A stretch of DNA of 64,000 nucleotides from Isoetes taiwanensis (taxonomy: Eukaryota; Streptophyta; Lycopodiopsida; Isoetales; Isoetaceae): positions 84,305 to 148,304 of the forward strand of contig JAJEKV010000555.1 in the NCBI GenBank assembly GCA_021234155.1, in the 5' to 3' direction. Shown one piece after another: positions 1-11,055 of the stretch. The first letter of the stretch is position 1. Each line of letters begins with the position of its first letter. Under the pieces are notes generated by a model, which was given only the letters and a program-made list of their open reading frames with translations, did not search any database and had not been told where the DNA came from. The position numbers were made by a program, and so were the translations under genes.

Positions 1-273
1 TATGCGTTTTGCAAGAACTGGACAGTTCCTGTTACAAGATGTTAGGACAAAAGTTCAAGTTTGATTCTATAGATTTTCTGGAGTGTTATGTCTTTACCTG
101 TTTTCTGGAGTGTTATATGTCTCCTACGAAGCTCAAACTACCAGATTGGTAAAATAATGGAAAGCCCAATTTTGGACTATTGTGGAATTTTTTTTTTTTT
201 TTTAAATAATAAATTTAACCTTTATTATTACATTTTCACTCACTCTACTTGATTGTGAGAATATTGTGTGCAG

Positions 274-516
274 GATGATGATGAAGAGGATGATGAAGAA
301 GAACAAGAAGATTATGGTACAGAATATCTTATTCAGGCACCAGACGGCCATACCGAGGATGACGAGGGTGCAAGTGATTTTGAACCTGGTGAAAATGAGG
401 ATGACGATGAAGATTTTGATGATGATGAAGATGAAGAGGAAGATGCTGTGCCATCTTTAAAGAAAAGAAGCAGAGAAGAAGAGGCAGGCAAAGATGAGAG
501 GCCTAAGAAGCGGTGA
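274..516 (+). CDS. C-terminal exon of an acidic nuclear (nucleolin-like) protein
   Basis: This is the last coding exon of a gene that begins before the window. A pyrimidine-rich tract and TGTGTGCAG give a 3' splice site at 273, and the open frame runs to TGA at 514-516. The peptide is a long Asp/Glu run broken by a more complex core (GTEYLIQAPDG, then DEGASDFEPGEN), followed by a second acidic run and a basic tail ending KKRSREEE...RPKKR, a likely nuclear localisation signal. An acidic tract with a GTEYL and a DASDFEPEEN-like motif and a basic end is what I recall of a plant family annotated as nucleolin-like or prothymosin-like; a nuclear histone or ribosome-assembly role is only inference. 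The family name is uncertain, but the exon itself is well supported. Upstream exons are not in the window. Confidence 0.7.
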   Translation, partial: DDDEEDDEEEQEDYGTEYLIQAPDGHTEDDEGASDFEPGENEDDDEDFDDDEDEEEDAVPSLKKRSREEEAGKDERPKKR

Positions 517-2189
517 CCTTTGAAAGCTGTATGCTATGTAAATCGAGCCTGCACAGCCTCTCCACATGGTGCCATTGGCTGCTCTTGGAGAGCTAGAAAA
601 CATACGGTCAGTGCTTGTAAGAAATTGTACAAGGGAAGCCAAATACAGCGCACAATTAGGGTGAAGTTTTACCTCTTGTTAACCCTAGTCTGTGCTATTC
701 TTTCATGTTAACTGGCTGCTTTTAAGATTTTTACAAGTCTAGACTCTGTTCACCATGGTGGATTTCTCTGTACTAATGAGACTGAGAAGTATCTTAATAT
801 CTTTATGTCAAGCGCGGCTCCAATTTTCTAGGCTTATACATGAGTTGCTTCTACATGATCGGCGGAAGGGCTCTTGTTACATTTCAATGAAGGATGGCCG
901 GCTCAATTGGTCTTTTATGGCTTTCATTTTTCATAGTTGCTAGTGACAGTTGTTAGACCCCAGAATTATATTTTGTTCATTGAATTTTATCCTGAATGGG
1001 GTTTTACAGAATTAGATATATGCACACTTTATTTCAGCAGTTGTAGGTGGAAATTTTATGAAAGTTTGGTGCTATTTTTATTTCAGATATAATGCTTATA
1101 TGATATACAAGTTTTGGCTGGCTGTTAACTGGTATGGGCTCTCTATGATAAGGTACTGAAATGCAGGAATATTTTGCTTATTTACCTTTTTTTCCTGTAT
1201 AGTGGGAATGAAAATGCATATTTTTTTGATTAGTACAGGAAGCTTTTTGGCTCTCTGGCTTACGTAATCAATATTTCTGTTAATCTTCCTATGATATGAT
1301 CCTTTTTGTTGTATGTATGATTTACATTTATAGTAACTATATAATATGTGTGCTGTGATACGCTCGTGGGCATCACTGCATTTTTCAGTGGGAAACGTTG
1401 TAGCATTGTACTTTAAAGTCGTTGATGGGAATGATGGGTGGCCATAAGTACGTCCTTCTCATAGTGTTGGGATTACATGAACGTTGTGATGGTTGACTAA
1501 TAAAATTTGAATTTGGGTGGGAAATAGAAGTACAAAGATTCCTTGCAAATCTGCAGTATTTCTTATCTTAAAAATAATGAAATCAGATATAAGAGAAAAT
1601 ATGGAAGTGCAAATATCAATAATAGACGTGGGGTTGTATATTTCCAGTTTTCCAGTTTCAACACAAACAAATATACAGAACAATGCATAAGCTTTACATT
1701 TGGTTTGAGTAGCTCTGCAGCCAGCCAAGCCAAATATACAGCTCAAACATATGCCGGTCTAGTTTATTTAATGCCTGGCAGCCAGCTATTCCTGTAAATT
1801 TTTTTCCACGTGGTAGACTGTAAGGAGCTGACAAAAAGACGTGTTCTCATCCCAAGGGGTCTTTGCTGCCATATGGCACGATCCTGTTCATCACTACGTG
1901 GGTGCGAAACCAGGATCGCCGGCTTGTCGTCCCTGTTTCGAAAAGGGCCCTTTATTTCTTGCATGCTCTCCTTTTAGATCTTCGATCCTTGGCTCCATTC
2001 CCTTCCCGCCGGATCGCCGGATAACCCATCTCTTGGAAGGGTTTATTATTTTCTTCTAGTCCTTGCGTTATCATCCGGATATCCTGTTTTGTCTTCCACA
2101 TTCTGCCTTGCCCTTTTGTCCCGCGATTTGCAGAACCGCTTTGTTAGGGCGAATTGGGTTTTAGTTTGTCTTTCGGAATCGGAACAAAG
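517..2189 (+). other. 3' UTR of the acidic gene, spacer and Rab7 promoter/5' UTR
   Basis: No coding region is supported here. The first several hundred bases are probably the 3' UTR of the preceding gene. The part before 2190 becomes less AT-rich and leads into the Rab7 start without an obvious repeat. Confidence 0.5.
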
Positions 2190-3544
2190 ATGGCGTCGAG
2201 AAAACGCACTCTGTTGAAGATCATCATCTTGGGCGACAGCGGGTAATTTGTGTTTCTAGGTCATGTTATTGTTTTATGTTGTCTTTTCATGTGTCGTTTT
2301 GGCCTTCTGAGCTTAAATTCTTGGGATTTCAAAGTCAATTACGTTGCCTGATGTATAAAACGTTGTTGATTAGTTGATTGTTCCATATCTGCGGCACCAT
2401 ACTTACGTGTTTGCAATATTTTTGGTCTTTGCAGAGTTGGGAAGACGTCATTAATGAATCAGTATCCTAGAATTCCATTTTTAAAATTTAGCGAAGCAAG
2501 TTGTTAATAATTTGTATGATCGCGTTTGTGTTTCGTAAGTTTTTTTCATTAATTCCTTAATGAGTTTGACAGATATGTAAATAAAAAGTTCAGCAACCAA
2601 TATAAAGCGACAATTGGTGCAGATTTTTTAACAAAGGAGGTACAAGTGGATGACAGGCTTGTGACCATGCAGGTGATCTTCCCTTCCATTCTTAAGTTCA
2701 ATGTGGAATTTGTTTTTTCCTTAATTGGAGTGATTAAGCTATTATATATGGGCATTTAGATATGGGATACAGCAGGCCAAGAACGTTTTCAGAGTTTAGG
2801 TGTTGCCTTCTATCGAGGAGCAGATTGCTGTGTTCTTGTTTATGATGTGAACGTTACCAGGTCCTTTGACAACCTTGATAATTGGCGGGATGAATTTTTG
2901 ATACAGGTAATTTTTTCCCATTCTAATCTTGTGCTTTCATATATTGAGAATGCAAGTACTCGTTGTTACAGGCAAGTCCATCAGATCCAGAGAACTTTCC
3001 ATTTGTTGTTCTAGGCAATAAAGTTGACGTGGATGGTGGAAACAGCAGAGCAGTATGACATTTAACTCTTTACAAAAGAATGTTCTCATCACCAATTATT
3101 TTTTATCGTCTTAAAACTAGTAAATGTTTCTGTGCTAGGTTTCTGAGAAGAAAGCAAAAGCTTGGTGTGCCTCAAAGGGCAACATTCCATATTTTGAAAC
3201 TTCAGCAAAAGAAGACTTGAATGTAGATGCAGCCTTCCAGTGTGTAGCAAAGAATGCCTTGGAAAATGAAACAGAGGAAGAGATGTGAGTACTATCAGTT
3301 ATTTTCAGGTCTTTCTGTTACTGTAAATTTATTGTGTTGCTGCAGGGTTTAGTGATTATTCATCTAGGAAGAAATTTTAACCTTGGGCCTTTCCTGTTAT
3401 TCTTGTTGTTAAGTATTGTGTCGCTGCACGGTTCAGTGATTAGGTGATTTTAAAAGTTCTTTATCTTGTCTTTACAGCTATCTTCCAGACACAATTGATA
3501 TGAATGCCAGCAGGTCACAGAAGTCATCAGGTTGTGAATGCTAG
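2190..3544 (+). CDS. RAB7: Rab7-type small GTPase (RABG class), complete, seven exons
   Basis: This is a late-endosome/vacuole Rab GTPase that drives fusion of multivesicular bodies with the vacuole. Exons are 2190-2242, 2435-2461, 2573-2672, 2760-2906, 2972-3052, 3139-3284 and 3478-3544. All introns are GT-AG and the joined frame is 206 codons plus TAG, the usual Rab7 length. Visible motifs are the P-loop GDSGVGKTS split over exons 1-2, effector loop YKATIGADF, the Rab7-like [14 protein letters not shown] strand, switch [20 protein letters not shown] for guanine recognition, ETSAKE, and the C-terminal Cys-Glu-Cys double geranylgeranylation site. The start [18 protein letters not shown] is the family start and no upstream in-frame ATG is needed. 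Nothing is broken, so the gene is probably functional. Which of the RABG3 paralogues it matches cannot be decided here. Confidence 0.96.
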
Positions 3545-4154
3545 CCTTGACATTGGAATGTTGATTGAGGTTAATGCTTGTAGGACTGTGACTGGTCCTG
3601 CAATCTGGAGGGTCTGGAATAGTCTATGGAGGCAATATATATACTTAGAGATTGTGAAGTGAGAAATTGAAGATTTTTTTGAGATGAATTTGTATATCAT
3701 TGTTGAATAATGAGTGGTAAAATAAGACAGGTATGGAAGCGTTTGCATGTATAGTTCCCCTATTAGTTATATTGATGTTAATACAAATGCTGCCCACTGT
3801 CGATGGGATTGATTAAACTGAGCACCATAGGTGACATTGGTTTGTACTGGATTTTTAAATTAGAACTGATATTTGATGAAAAAAAATATTAGCTAAAAAA
3901 CAGAATGTTAAGCAATTTAAGCTTATGTGTCTAATGGTCGTTAAAGAGAGCATATTGTCCCTTTGTTATACTTGCAAAAGGACATTTAATACAATTGCAT
4001 TGCTGTATATCAGCTTGCTTTATGGAAAAGATCACATTCCATACCTTGAAAAACAAGTCCAGGAAGGGTCGCCCATTTGGCATGAGACACTACACTTGCA
4101 TGTATAAAGATGTTTAAAATCTTGTAAAGTTTTTATCATTGGACGATTGCTTGC

Positions 4155-4345
4155 CCTAGATGTAGGCATATTTTTGGAGGAGATGCATTGTTGCAATCTG
4201 GCCCCTCATCCAGGCATTTGATGGGGTCAAATGCTTACATGTCTCTATTTTTTAGGGGGTCAAATGCTTACATGTCTCTATTTTTTAGGGTCCTCGCAAC
4301 CATCCAGATAGAATTGAATACAATGTATGTTGTTGCAATACGTCA
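4155..4345 (+). repeat. Dispersed repeat family 1, copy a (with internal tandem duplication)
   Basis: This shares an aligned block with 14757-14915, including GATGTAGGCATATTTT, GGAGGAGATGC and GGGGTCAAATGCTTACATG. In this copy a 33-bp unit (4224-4256) is directly duplicated at 4257-4289, while the second copy has it once. It is an unclassified repeat, possibly a fragment of a larger element. Confidence 0.75.
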
Positions 4346-4702
4346 AGGAAAGTTGGTTTGCATTCCTGTTTGAGAGCCAATGGCAGATTGGCGCGTGGCA
4401 ACCAATCTATCCAATGGCACATTGCCGCGTGGCAACCTATCTATCCAAGAATGGAATGCAGCTGCATCATTCTGGCATGACCTGTTGCAGCCGTTCGTTG
4501 CAGCCGGAAGGAAGCTCATTCAAGGAGCAGACCGAAGGCAGCCCATTCAAGACCAGGAGCAGCCATAACGGTCTTTGCTGAAGCTTTGCTGAAGATGTCT
4601 TTTCTGGATGCCTTAGCTTCGACTTTGTGGAGGCCATAGCACTGTATCAGCCTCACATCTAAAAGAAAACTGTATTACTCTATATGCCTTTCCGTGATGT
4701 CG

Positions 4703-4832
4703 TGGAACAGTAACAGCTCATTCCGGACTGGTAGGGGCGCTGGCTACCGCCAGCGGTCGCGCCTACTCGGCGCTCCCGGCTGCTGGCGGTCTGCCCCTGC
4801 GAGTCCGGAATTCATTCACTGTTACCGTTCCA
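4703..4832. repeat. Short foldback (MITE-like) element, ~130 bp
   Basis: Two roughly 50-base arms are imperfect reverse complements: TGGAAC-GTAACAG, ATTCCGGACT, AGGGGC and ACCGCCAGC on the left are mirrored on the right. The loop is GC-rich, unlike the AT-rich surroundings. I see no clear target-site duplication, so class and ends are inferred from the symmetry only. Confidence 0.7.
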
Positions 4833-5185
4833 CATAACGTCAAGGAAAGTGGATTCACATTCTTGGTTTTAAACCAACGAATGGCCGTCATGTGGCGACC
4901 ATTCTAATCAAGAATGATAAATGCATAAGCATTCTCTAGATGACTTGTTATAGCCTGTTTCTGTTACCTAACTCTACGCATCAGCCATAGCTGACCTGAA
5001 GCTATCTACACGAACTATCGAAACTATAGTTCAAAATCTAAAGCCCAAAACCTAAAGACTGGAAACCATCGACGAAACATCAAGCCATAGCTCGAAATAT
5101 GAAGCATCTGCACCATTGTCGGATTATCTGCGCCATCTCTGGATCATCATGCCGTGGCTTTCCTTGACGCTGTGAAAATAGGAAG

Positions 5186-5250
5186 AGGTCGAGAATTCTT
5201 GCATGAGCAGGGAAAACTGGCTACTGCTGGCAGTAGCCAGCTTCCCTTAT
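5186..5250 (+). repeat. Inverted dispersed repeat, partner at 14645-14705
   Basis: GAATTCTTGCATGAGCA and the adjoining GGCTACTG...GTAGCC segment occur here and, reverse-complemented, at 14645-14705. In this copy GGCTACTGC-TG-GCAGTAGCC is itself a near-perfect palindrome at 5219-5238. Confidence 0.6.
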
Positions 5251-5290
5251 CTCCCTTATCTTCCCTTATTTGGTAGTAACCAAACACAAT

Positions 5291-5520
5291 GGACGTAAGC
5301 AAGCTGACGTCTGCCCTTATCTACGGCATTCTTGGAGATCAACTGTGCCTCCCATCTGTCGTCAACCACATCGGCCCCCATCCCTAATCGACCTTCACAA
5401 TAAAATTTGCCATACCCTTTTGACCCATTTTATATGTATTCCCATACTCATACAACCCCCAATCTATTGCAAACTTTATGTTCCAAATGTACGCCAACTT
5501 CCAATTGCAAACCTTATAGT
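5291..5520 (+). repeat. Dispersed repeat family 2, copy a
   Basis: A direct copy of this stretch is found at 30384-30625. Shared landmarks are CAAGCTGACG, CAACCACATCGGCC, CATCCCTAATCGACCTTCAC, TTTTGACCCATTTTATATG and CATACAACCCCCAATC. The copies differ by small indels. No protein coding is evident. Confidence 0.8.
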
Positions 5521-7163
5521 TGGAATGGGGCATGAGAGATGAGTGATTTGCAGCTTATTCATAAGGCCTGTTCACATGAATCCTATTTGAATTAGCGGAA
5601 GTCATCGGCTGATTTGTGATGCAGATTTTGGCTTCGGCTGATTCCGCCATGTGTGGTCTATCCTGCGTGAGATGAGCTGATCTCCAGTTTATCCTCCAAA
5701 TGATCCAATTTAGGACCAACGCTTAATCAGCTAGACTATTCACATGCAAAAAGTTTTGAACAGGTTGAATTTGGTTGGGAAAATTGGCCCAGCTCTTATA
5801 TCGACCTAAAATTTTTATAGCAAAAACCACTGCATCCATGTGAATACAGTGCTGATCAAAAGAATCAACCCTGATCCCGCCAGATGGATTCAACCCTGAA
5901 AAAAAAAGTTCCATGTGAATCCTATGATATGCTATTCTAGATTGTAGTCAGAAGGTCGGCTGCTTCCATTGTTTGAGATGAACATTCCTTCCATCTTTTG
6001 TTATTGTTGCACAATAGTGCAGATGGAGAAATCTAAGTGTAAGTGTCAGAATACTTGGGGCCTAATTGATGTTATTGCCATGCGTGGGTTTGATGCTCGA
6101 CGGTCTTCGTATAAGAACCTTATGAGTTTCTATGATAACAAGGTTTAACACTGTGTGAAATGCCATACGTACAACAACCGATGGCAAGTTTGGTCCACTA
6201 TTTTGAGGGCCTTATGGAGTACTTATTTCTTGGGGGAGATTGCAAGCTATACTTTCACGCCATATGAACAAGAGTAGGTGAAAGGCAAATAGAGATAAGT
6301 AAGGATCTCTACCTTCTCTATGGTTGACATTGAGCACATTATGATGTTTGAGGGTAATTTGTGAGAAAGAGTCCAACACTTTGTGAAATACCATGGGCAC
6401 ACTAGCTAACAAGTATAGTCTATAAGACCTGCAAATTTGTGTTGTCTAGTAGATAAATAATGCCTTTATATCTGAGCGCATTAAGAAGGAGTAAGAGACG
6501 TTTGATGAGCTGGCATTCCAAAGGAGAACTTCAAAAAGGCAGGAGAAAGAGTTCAAGCCCACAATTCATGCAGATGAGATTGGGGCAGACCGTATTTTTT
6601 TTTGATGTACTATAAAATGGTAGTTGATTGGATGGGCAGACGTAAATGTCTTTATTTTCTAGGTATTTGTGCCAGTTTTCTTTTCATTGTATTATTTACA
6701 GGTTTCTTGTGCATCTGCATCTTCATCTGCATCTGCATCTTCGGTTCAATACTTGATTCCATGCCATCCCTTTATCTGATTTTATGTATATCAGTTCTGA
6801 CCTTGTATAAGTAGACATACAAACTGAATATATGTTGGATGGACTTGGTTGCATTTGCAATGGTCTGTTTGATCCTAGAGAATAGAACCACATGAATGTT
6901 TAATGATGTCTCTGGCTAGATATGTCATATATTTAGAAGTATTGGGTAAGGGGTGTTTAGTTTTGGAACCTGCCAAAGTACCTATACTAGTTACTCCAGA
7001 AATCAGTTCTTTCTTTTTTCCCATTTCATCAAAATGTAAGACATGTTACCATCCATTGTCAAGTGAAAAACAAACCTACAGGGGACTACAAAGAATGCAC
7101 TAATTCTTAAACTTATTATTTCTTGAGAAATTACGTAAGTTCTGCAGTATACAGTGCTGACTA

Positions 7164-7441
7164 CTTTGTTGGTTTGGGTGCATATTCACACGGGGGGTGA
7201 CTCCGGGCATCGAGAGCTGTTGGATAAGCATATATGCCCTTTATTCCTCGATCTAGACCGTACATGGAGATCCTCATTTGTGGGGTATGCGTGTACAAGT
7301 TTCTGTATAACACAGTTTGCAAAATACTATAAGATTTGAGGCAATGTACTATATGTTGTTGATTTTATACATGTATAATATGATTTTAGGGGCTCTCGCT
7401 GCCCTACGTCACCCTCCGTATGAATATGCACCCAAACCAAA
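7164..7441. repeat. Inverted-repeat element with ~50-bp arms
   Basis: The arms at 7164-7217 and 7392-7441 are reverse complements, sharing GGTTTGGGTGCATATTCA, ACGG-GGGTGAC and CGAGAGC. The AT-rich interior has no coding region. This fits a small non-autonomous DNA transposon, although I could not fix a target-site duplication. Confidence 0.65.
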
Positions 7442-7946
7442 GGGGGTTTAAGGGGGAATTTTATTTTTAAGTGTGGAATGTAATGGTTTGTGTTATATAA
7501 AAAATTTGGATCTTGGTTGCTTATTATAAACCAAGTCGTTGGCATATCTTTTTGAACATGCAATACAACATGGTGAATAGCCCGCAGCACATTCCTTTGC
7601 AAGAGGTTTGCCAATACTTCTGAAATGCTTATACCTAAAATTGAGATTGAAGACAGTGTTTATGAAACTTTAGCAATACGCATGTAATGCCTTTGCACTA
7701 CAGACCAAAATCTTGGCACAAATCATCTTCATGATGTGCCTATATGGTATGTAAGAACATCCGCAACAAAAATTTGACCGGATTTGAAAGATAAACCAAT
7801 GGATACTTCTATCGCAAGGCATCAGAAAAGCTTATCTGAGCAGGTTTATATGTAATCAGACCATTCAAGATCAAACTCATAAATCTAACAAAGACAATGA
7901 GAAATATAATAAGATGAAATCAAGATTATTCATAATTTTGCCAATT

Positions 7947-8492
7947 TCAAGATCTGTGGCATGAACCAGCAAATATAACTACAAGCTTTGTATCACAGTT
8001 ACAGAAATCTTTCATTGCACTTTGTGGCATAAACCATCTAATGTGTTTTATTCTACTACGAGCAAAAGTAAGAAATAGACATCTTATTTTTGTGGAAGCC
8101 TTTTTGGAGCAAAACTTCATAATATGATTCGAATAGGAAGCAGTCATTTGTTGGTTTCTTTCTTGGAACTTTAAGAGGATGCTGGCTGGGATAGGCCTGC
8201 AGCAAATTCTTAATGCCATAGATTAAAGAAAAGGATTTGGGTCCAATAGTTACCTCGTTGAAATCGACATGGGCTGTTGTGAACCTTGTTGGTCAGCAAA
8301 TACCCAGGGGTTTGAGCTGCCATGGTGCCGCCACAGTTGAATGCAGATGACGAGAAAGATAGTAAAGGCTTCTCTTCGGCTTTTGCAGTAGCCCAACAAT
8401 CTTAGAATCTGCTTTGTGCAGTCAGAATCCCATGCAAGCAACAAAACCATCTGCAAACTCGGATAAGCCAAGCCAAGCTGCTTCAAATCCAT
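7947..8492 (-). CDS. Possible small spliced gene, unrecognised product (162 aa)
   Basis: On the - strand a candidate gene can be assembled. A leader exon ends TTTCAG|GTAAGG at 8673. The acceptor GTGACAG|ATGG lies exactly at an ATG (8490-8492). A coding exon 8254-8492 ends ACGAG|GTAACT, and a second exon starts after CTGCAG at 8196 and reads to TGA at 7947. The two exons join in frame for 163 codons. The leader has a telo-box-like AAACCCTAGG at 8745-8753, common in plant promoters and leaders of housekeeping genes. The protein (MDLKQLGLAYPSLQM...) matches nothing I know and its composition is not strongly protein-like. An alternative ATG in another frame (MAAQTPGYLL...) also exists, so this could be a non-coding transcript or chance. 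Confidence 0.3.
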
Positions 8493-8754
8493 CTGTCACA
8501 TTAGGGACAATCATTTGAAAGACACTGCTTCCTTCCCTTTGGCAATACTGCAAACCCTACCAAAGCCGGCCGGAACAGGACTGTTTTGACATGGAAAACG
8601 TAACCAAAGATGGGGATATCATACACTATCGAAAAGATCCTAGAGAGAGCTTTCCAAAGCAATAAGCCTTACCTGAAACGGAGTCCTGGATCAAAAGTTA
8701 TGCTAGAAACTGTGTTGCCAGCGAAAAGCTGCGCTACATGGCGCCTAGGGTTTC

Positions 8755-9234
8755 ACAGAAGGGTAAAGGTTCTATCTTTTTCTTTTTGATTTTATTTCTA
8801 TTTTTATTTTTTACTTTTTGAGAAGAGTTTTATTGTAAGCCATTCAATCTCGTCTTTTTTAAAGAGGGCTTTTGTTGTAAGCCCTTTGATTCTTGACCAT
8901 TAAGAAAGGAAAAAAAAATTAGCACAAGTTGCATGCAAATACCTGGCACAATTAGTACATCTCATGTAATACGACCACCAAATCATATAAAAACCATTGA
9001 AAAAAGTGTACAAAATACAAAAGAAACCCCCTGTTATTATGCTAGATATTAGTTTGGTCACCTATGCTCGTCCTTGAGCATCACAATACCATCAAGGACT
9101 TTACAAGATGCAACCCACACATATAGGCACCCATGGAGATTCAAACTCAAGACATGATAAGCATATATCTGCAAAGGAATTCCAAATGGAGATAATGTTT
9201 GGCTAAAAATTAAAGTGTAGCAAGCCAAACTAAG
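8755..9234. other. Spacer
   Basis: AT-rich sequence with poly-T and poly-A runs. I see no supported feature before the Gypsy relics begin. Confidence 0.4.
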
Positions 9235-9700
9235 ACTTGATAGGTGTAAAAAACTTGCTCCAATGTGGGCGGGTACTTGTGGGATCATCAAGAGGATAGA
9301 AAACCAATCTTATCGATTAGATTTGCCCAACCGCCTAAAGGTACACAAGGTATTCTATGTGAGCCTTTTAAAGAAGCACATGCCAAACCCGGATGCAACA
9401 TTAGAATCTTTAACATTGTTAAAGATGACAGAAGAGCTGATTGAAATCATTCTAGAAGTGCTTATGGATAAGTCATTCAAGAAGACAAGGATATCGCAAT
9501 TGCCACAATTCTTGGTTAAGTGGACATACTTGCCAATTGGGGATGCTACATGGGTATTAGAGTCTGATTTAAAGAAGAGATACCCTGATATGGAGCAATG
9601 CAAATGTTGGCTCGTCACGACGTTGTCGACAACGAGCCCAAGGTCAGTGCGTGCGACGGCGAGGATCCCCCCTCTCCCCCAAAAAAAAGTTATTCTTTTG
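9235..9700 (+). pseudogene. Ty3/Gypsy chromovirus relic A: integrase C-terminus plus chromodomain
   Basis: The frame shows the end of integrase (GIIKRIENQSYRLDLP, then VHKVFYVSLLKKH), followed by a chromodomain-like segment (ILEVLMDKSFKKT...QFLVKWTYLPIGDATWVLESDL). LVKW-x(7)-ATW followed by an acidic residue is the family signature. In chromoviruses this domain guides integration to marked chromatin. The rest of the polyprotein upstream is missing. The downstream AT-rich, poly-T-containing block (about 9700-9900) is shared with the copy near 12500-12710 and is probably LTR-derived. It is a decayed fragment and not a functional gene. Confidence 0.8.
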
Positions 9701-10195
9701 TTGTTTTTGTTATGTTTTCTTCTTTGGGACAAGAATCCTTTGCAAAAAAAAAAGGGAAAAAGAAAAGAAAAGTAACCTCTAATGTTACCTCTTTTCTTGT
9801 GATTATGCATTTGGACTAGAACTAAGTAATTTCTTTTACATGAATGTGAAATGTCTCCAACACAAATTTTCTGACAGGAAATGTATTGGGAACTTGCATA
9901 ATGTTTCAATAGGTAGTAAGTTTAAGCATTGAAGCACTCGTTTTAGTCTCTAATAGTATTGTAATTATCTTACTGTTAAATATTAACACATTTGTGATAT
10001 TATTTTGATTCTTCTTATTGTCTTTGATGGAAAGGAGAGAGGAACGTACCGGTTCTGGAAGAACGAAAAGGCTTGAATTTTAGGGGCTTTAAAAGTATAT
10101 ACCGTATGCTTTCATCCATTCATATCCGGATGTAAGCTTCATCTCAAATAGGGCCTTTGGAATCTTTGGACGTCCCCTGCACTAAGTGAAAGGTC

Positions 10196-11040
10196 GTCAC
10201 CATGGACTTTACAATGAGATTTCAAAGTACTCCAAAAGGCCATAATGCCTTAATGGTGGTAGTCGATAAGCTATCCAAGATGGCAAATTTCCTACCATGT
10301 AGAACAAGGCATACAACCTTAGATACCTCCTAGTTGTTCACAAAAGAAATCTTTAGGCTACATGTTATGCCTAGAACAATAGTGTAAGAACGCGACTCGA
10401 AGTTTATCATCACTTTTTGGATGAATTCCTTCAGCACCATAGAGACAGAGCTTTGGGTGAGCACATCCCACCATCCTCAGACAGATGGGTAGATTAAATG
10501 CAGCACTAGGATTTTGGACGACATGTTACAAAATTACATCCAGAATAAGAAATCTAGATGGGGCGATTCTAATCATCTAGTGGAGTTCGCTCATAATAGT
10601 ACCAAACAACAGTCATTTAGAATGTTTCCATTTATGATAAATTACGGCTATTAATGCCTCACACCAGACACTTAGCACAACCATGTATCAACAGTAGAAG
10701 TCTCTCAGAAACTACTCCCAGACATGCAGGAGTCAGTGGAAGAAGTTAGGGGCTACCCACGAGCAACTAGGAGTCCATAAAAGAGTAGATTGGCAAAAGA
10801 ATTCCAAGTAGGAGGTAATGTTTGGCAAGCCGAACTAAGAACTTACACGTGTAAGAAACTTGCTCCATGGTGAGCAGGTTCTTTTGGGATCACCGAGAGG
10901 ATAGAAAACCAATCTTCTCGATTGGATTTGCTCGACCACCTTAGAATGCACAAAGTACTCCATGTAAGCCTTTTAAAGAAGCAAATGCAAAACCTGGATG
11001 CAATATTAGAATCTCTAACTTTGAAGGGGATGCAGTTGGA
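10196..11040 (+). pseudogene. Ty3/Gypsy relic B: integrase core and C-terminus
   Basis: Broken frames encode an integrase catalytic core: MDFTMRFQSTPKGHNALMVV with VVVDKLSK carrying the first Asp, ERDSKFI with the second, and a Glu-bearing TELWVSTSHHPQTDG. Then come HLVEFAHNS and the C-terminal QVGGNVW...ITERIENQSSRLDL, VLHVSLLKK. Several stops and frameshifts are present. After LESLTLKGMQ the chromodomain part seen in relics A and E is absent, and the sequence runs almost directly into another integrase core (relic C). Confidence 0.8.
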
Positions 11041-11055
11041 GGGTAATACGGCAAG

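Larger units (their letters stand above)
3545..7946. other. Rab7 3' UTR and gene-poor, repeat-bearing spacer
   Basis: No gene is supported. The interval contains the dispersed and foldback repeats listed separately (4155-4345, 4703-4832, 5291-5520, 7164-7441), a short CATCTG/CATCTT microsatellite near 6713-6742, and otherwise AT-rich sequence with short, uninformative reading frames. Confidence 0.5.

Noticed and set aside
9355-9909. A 184-codon - strand frame
   Set aside because: It is the reverse complement of the Gypsy integrase/chromodomain relic and has no independent similarity.
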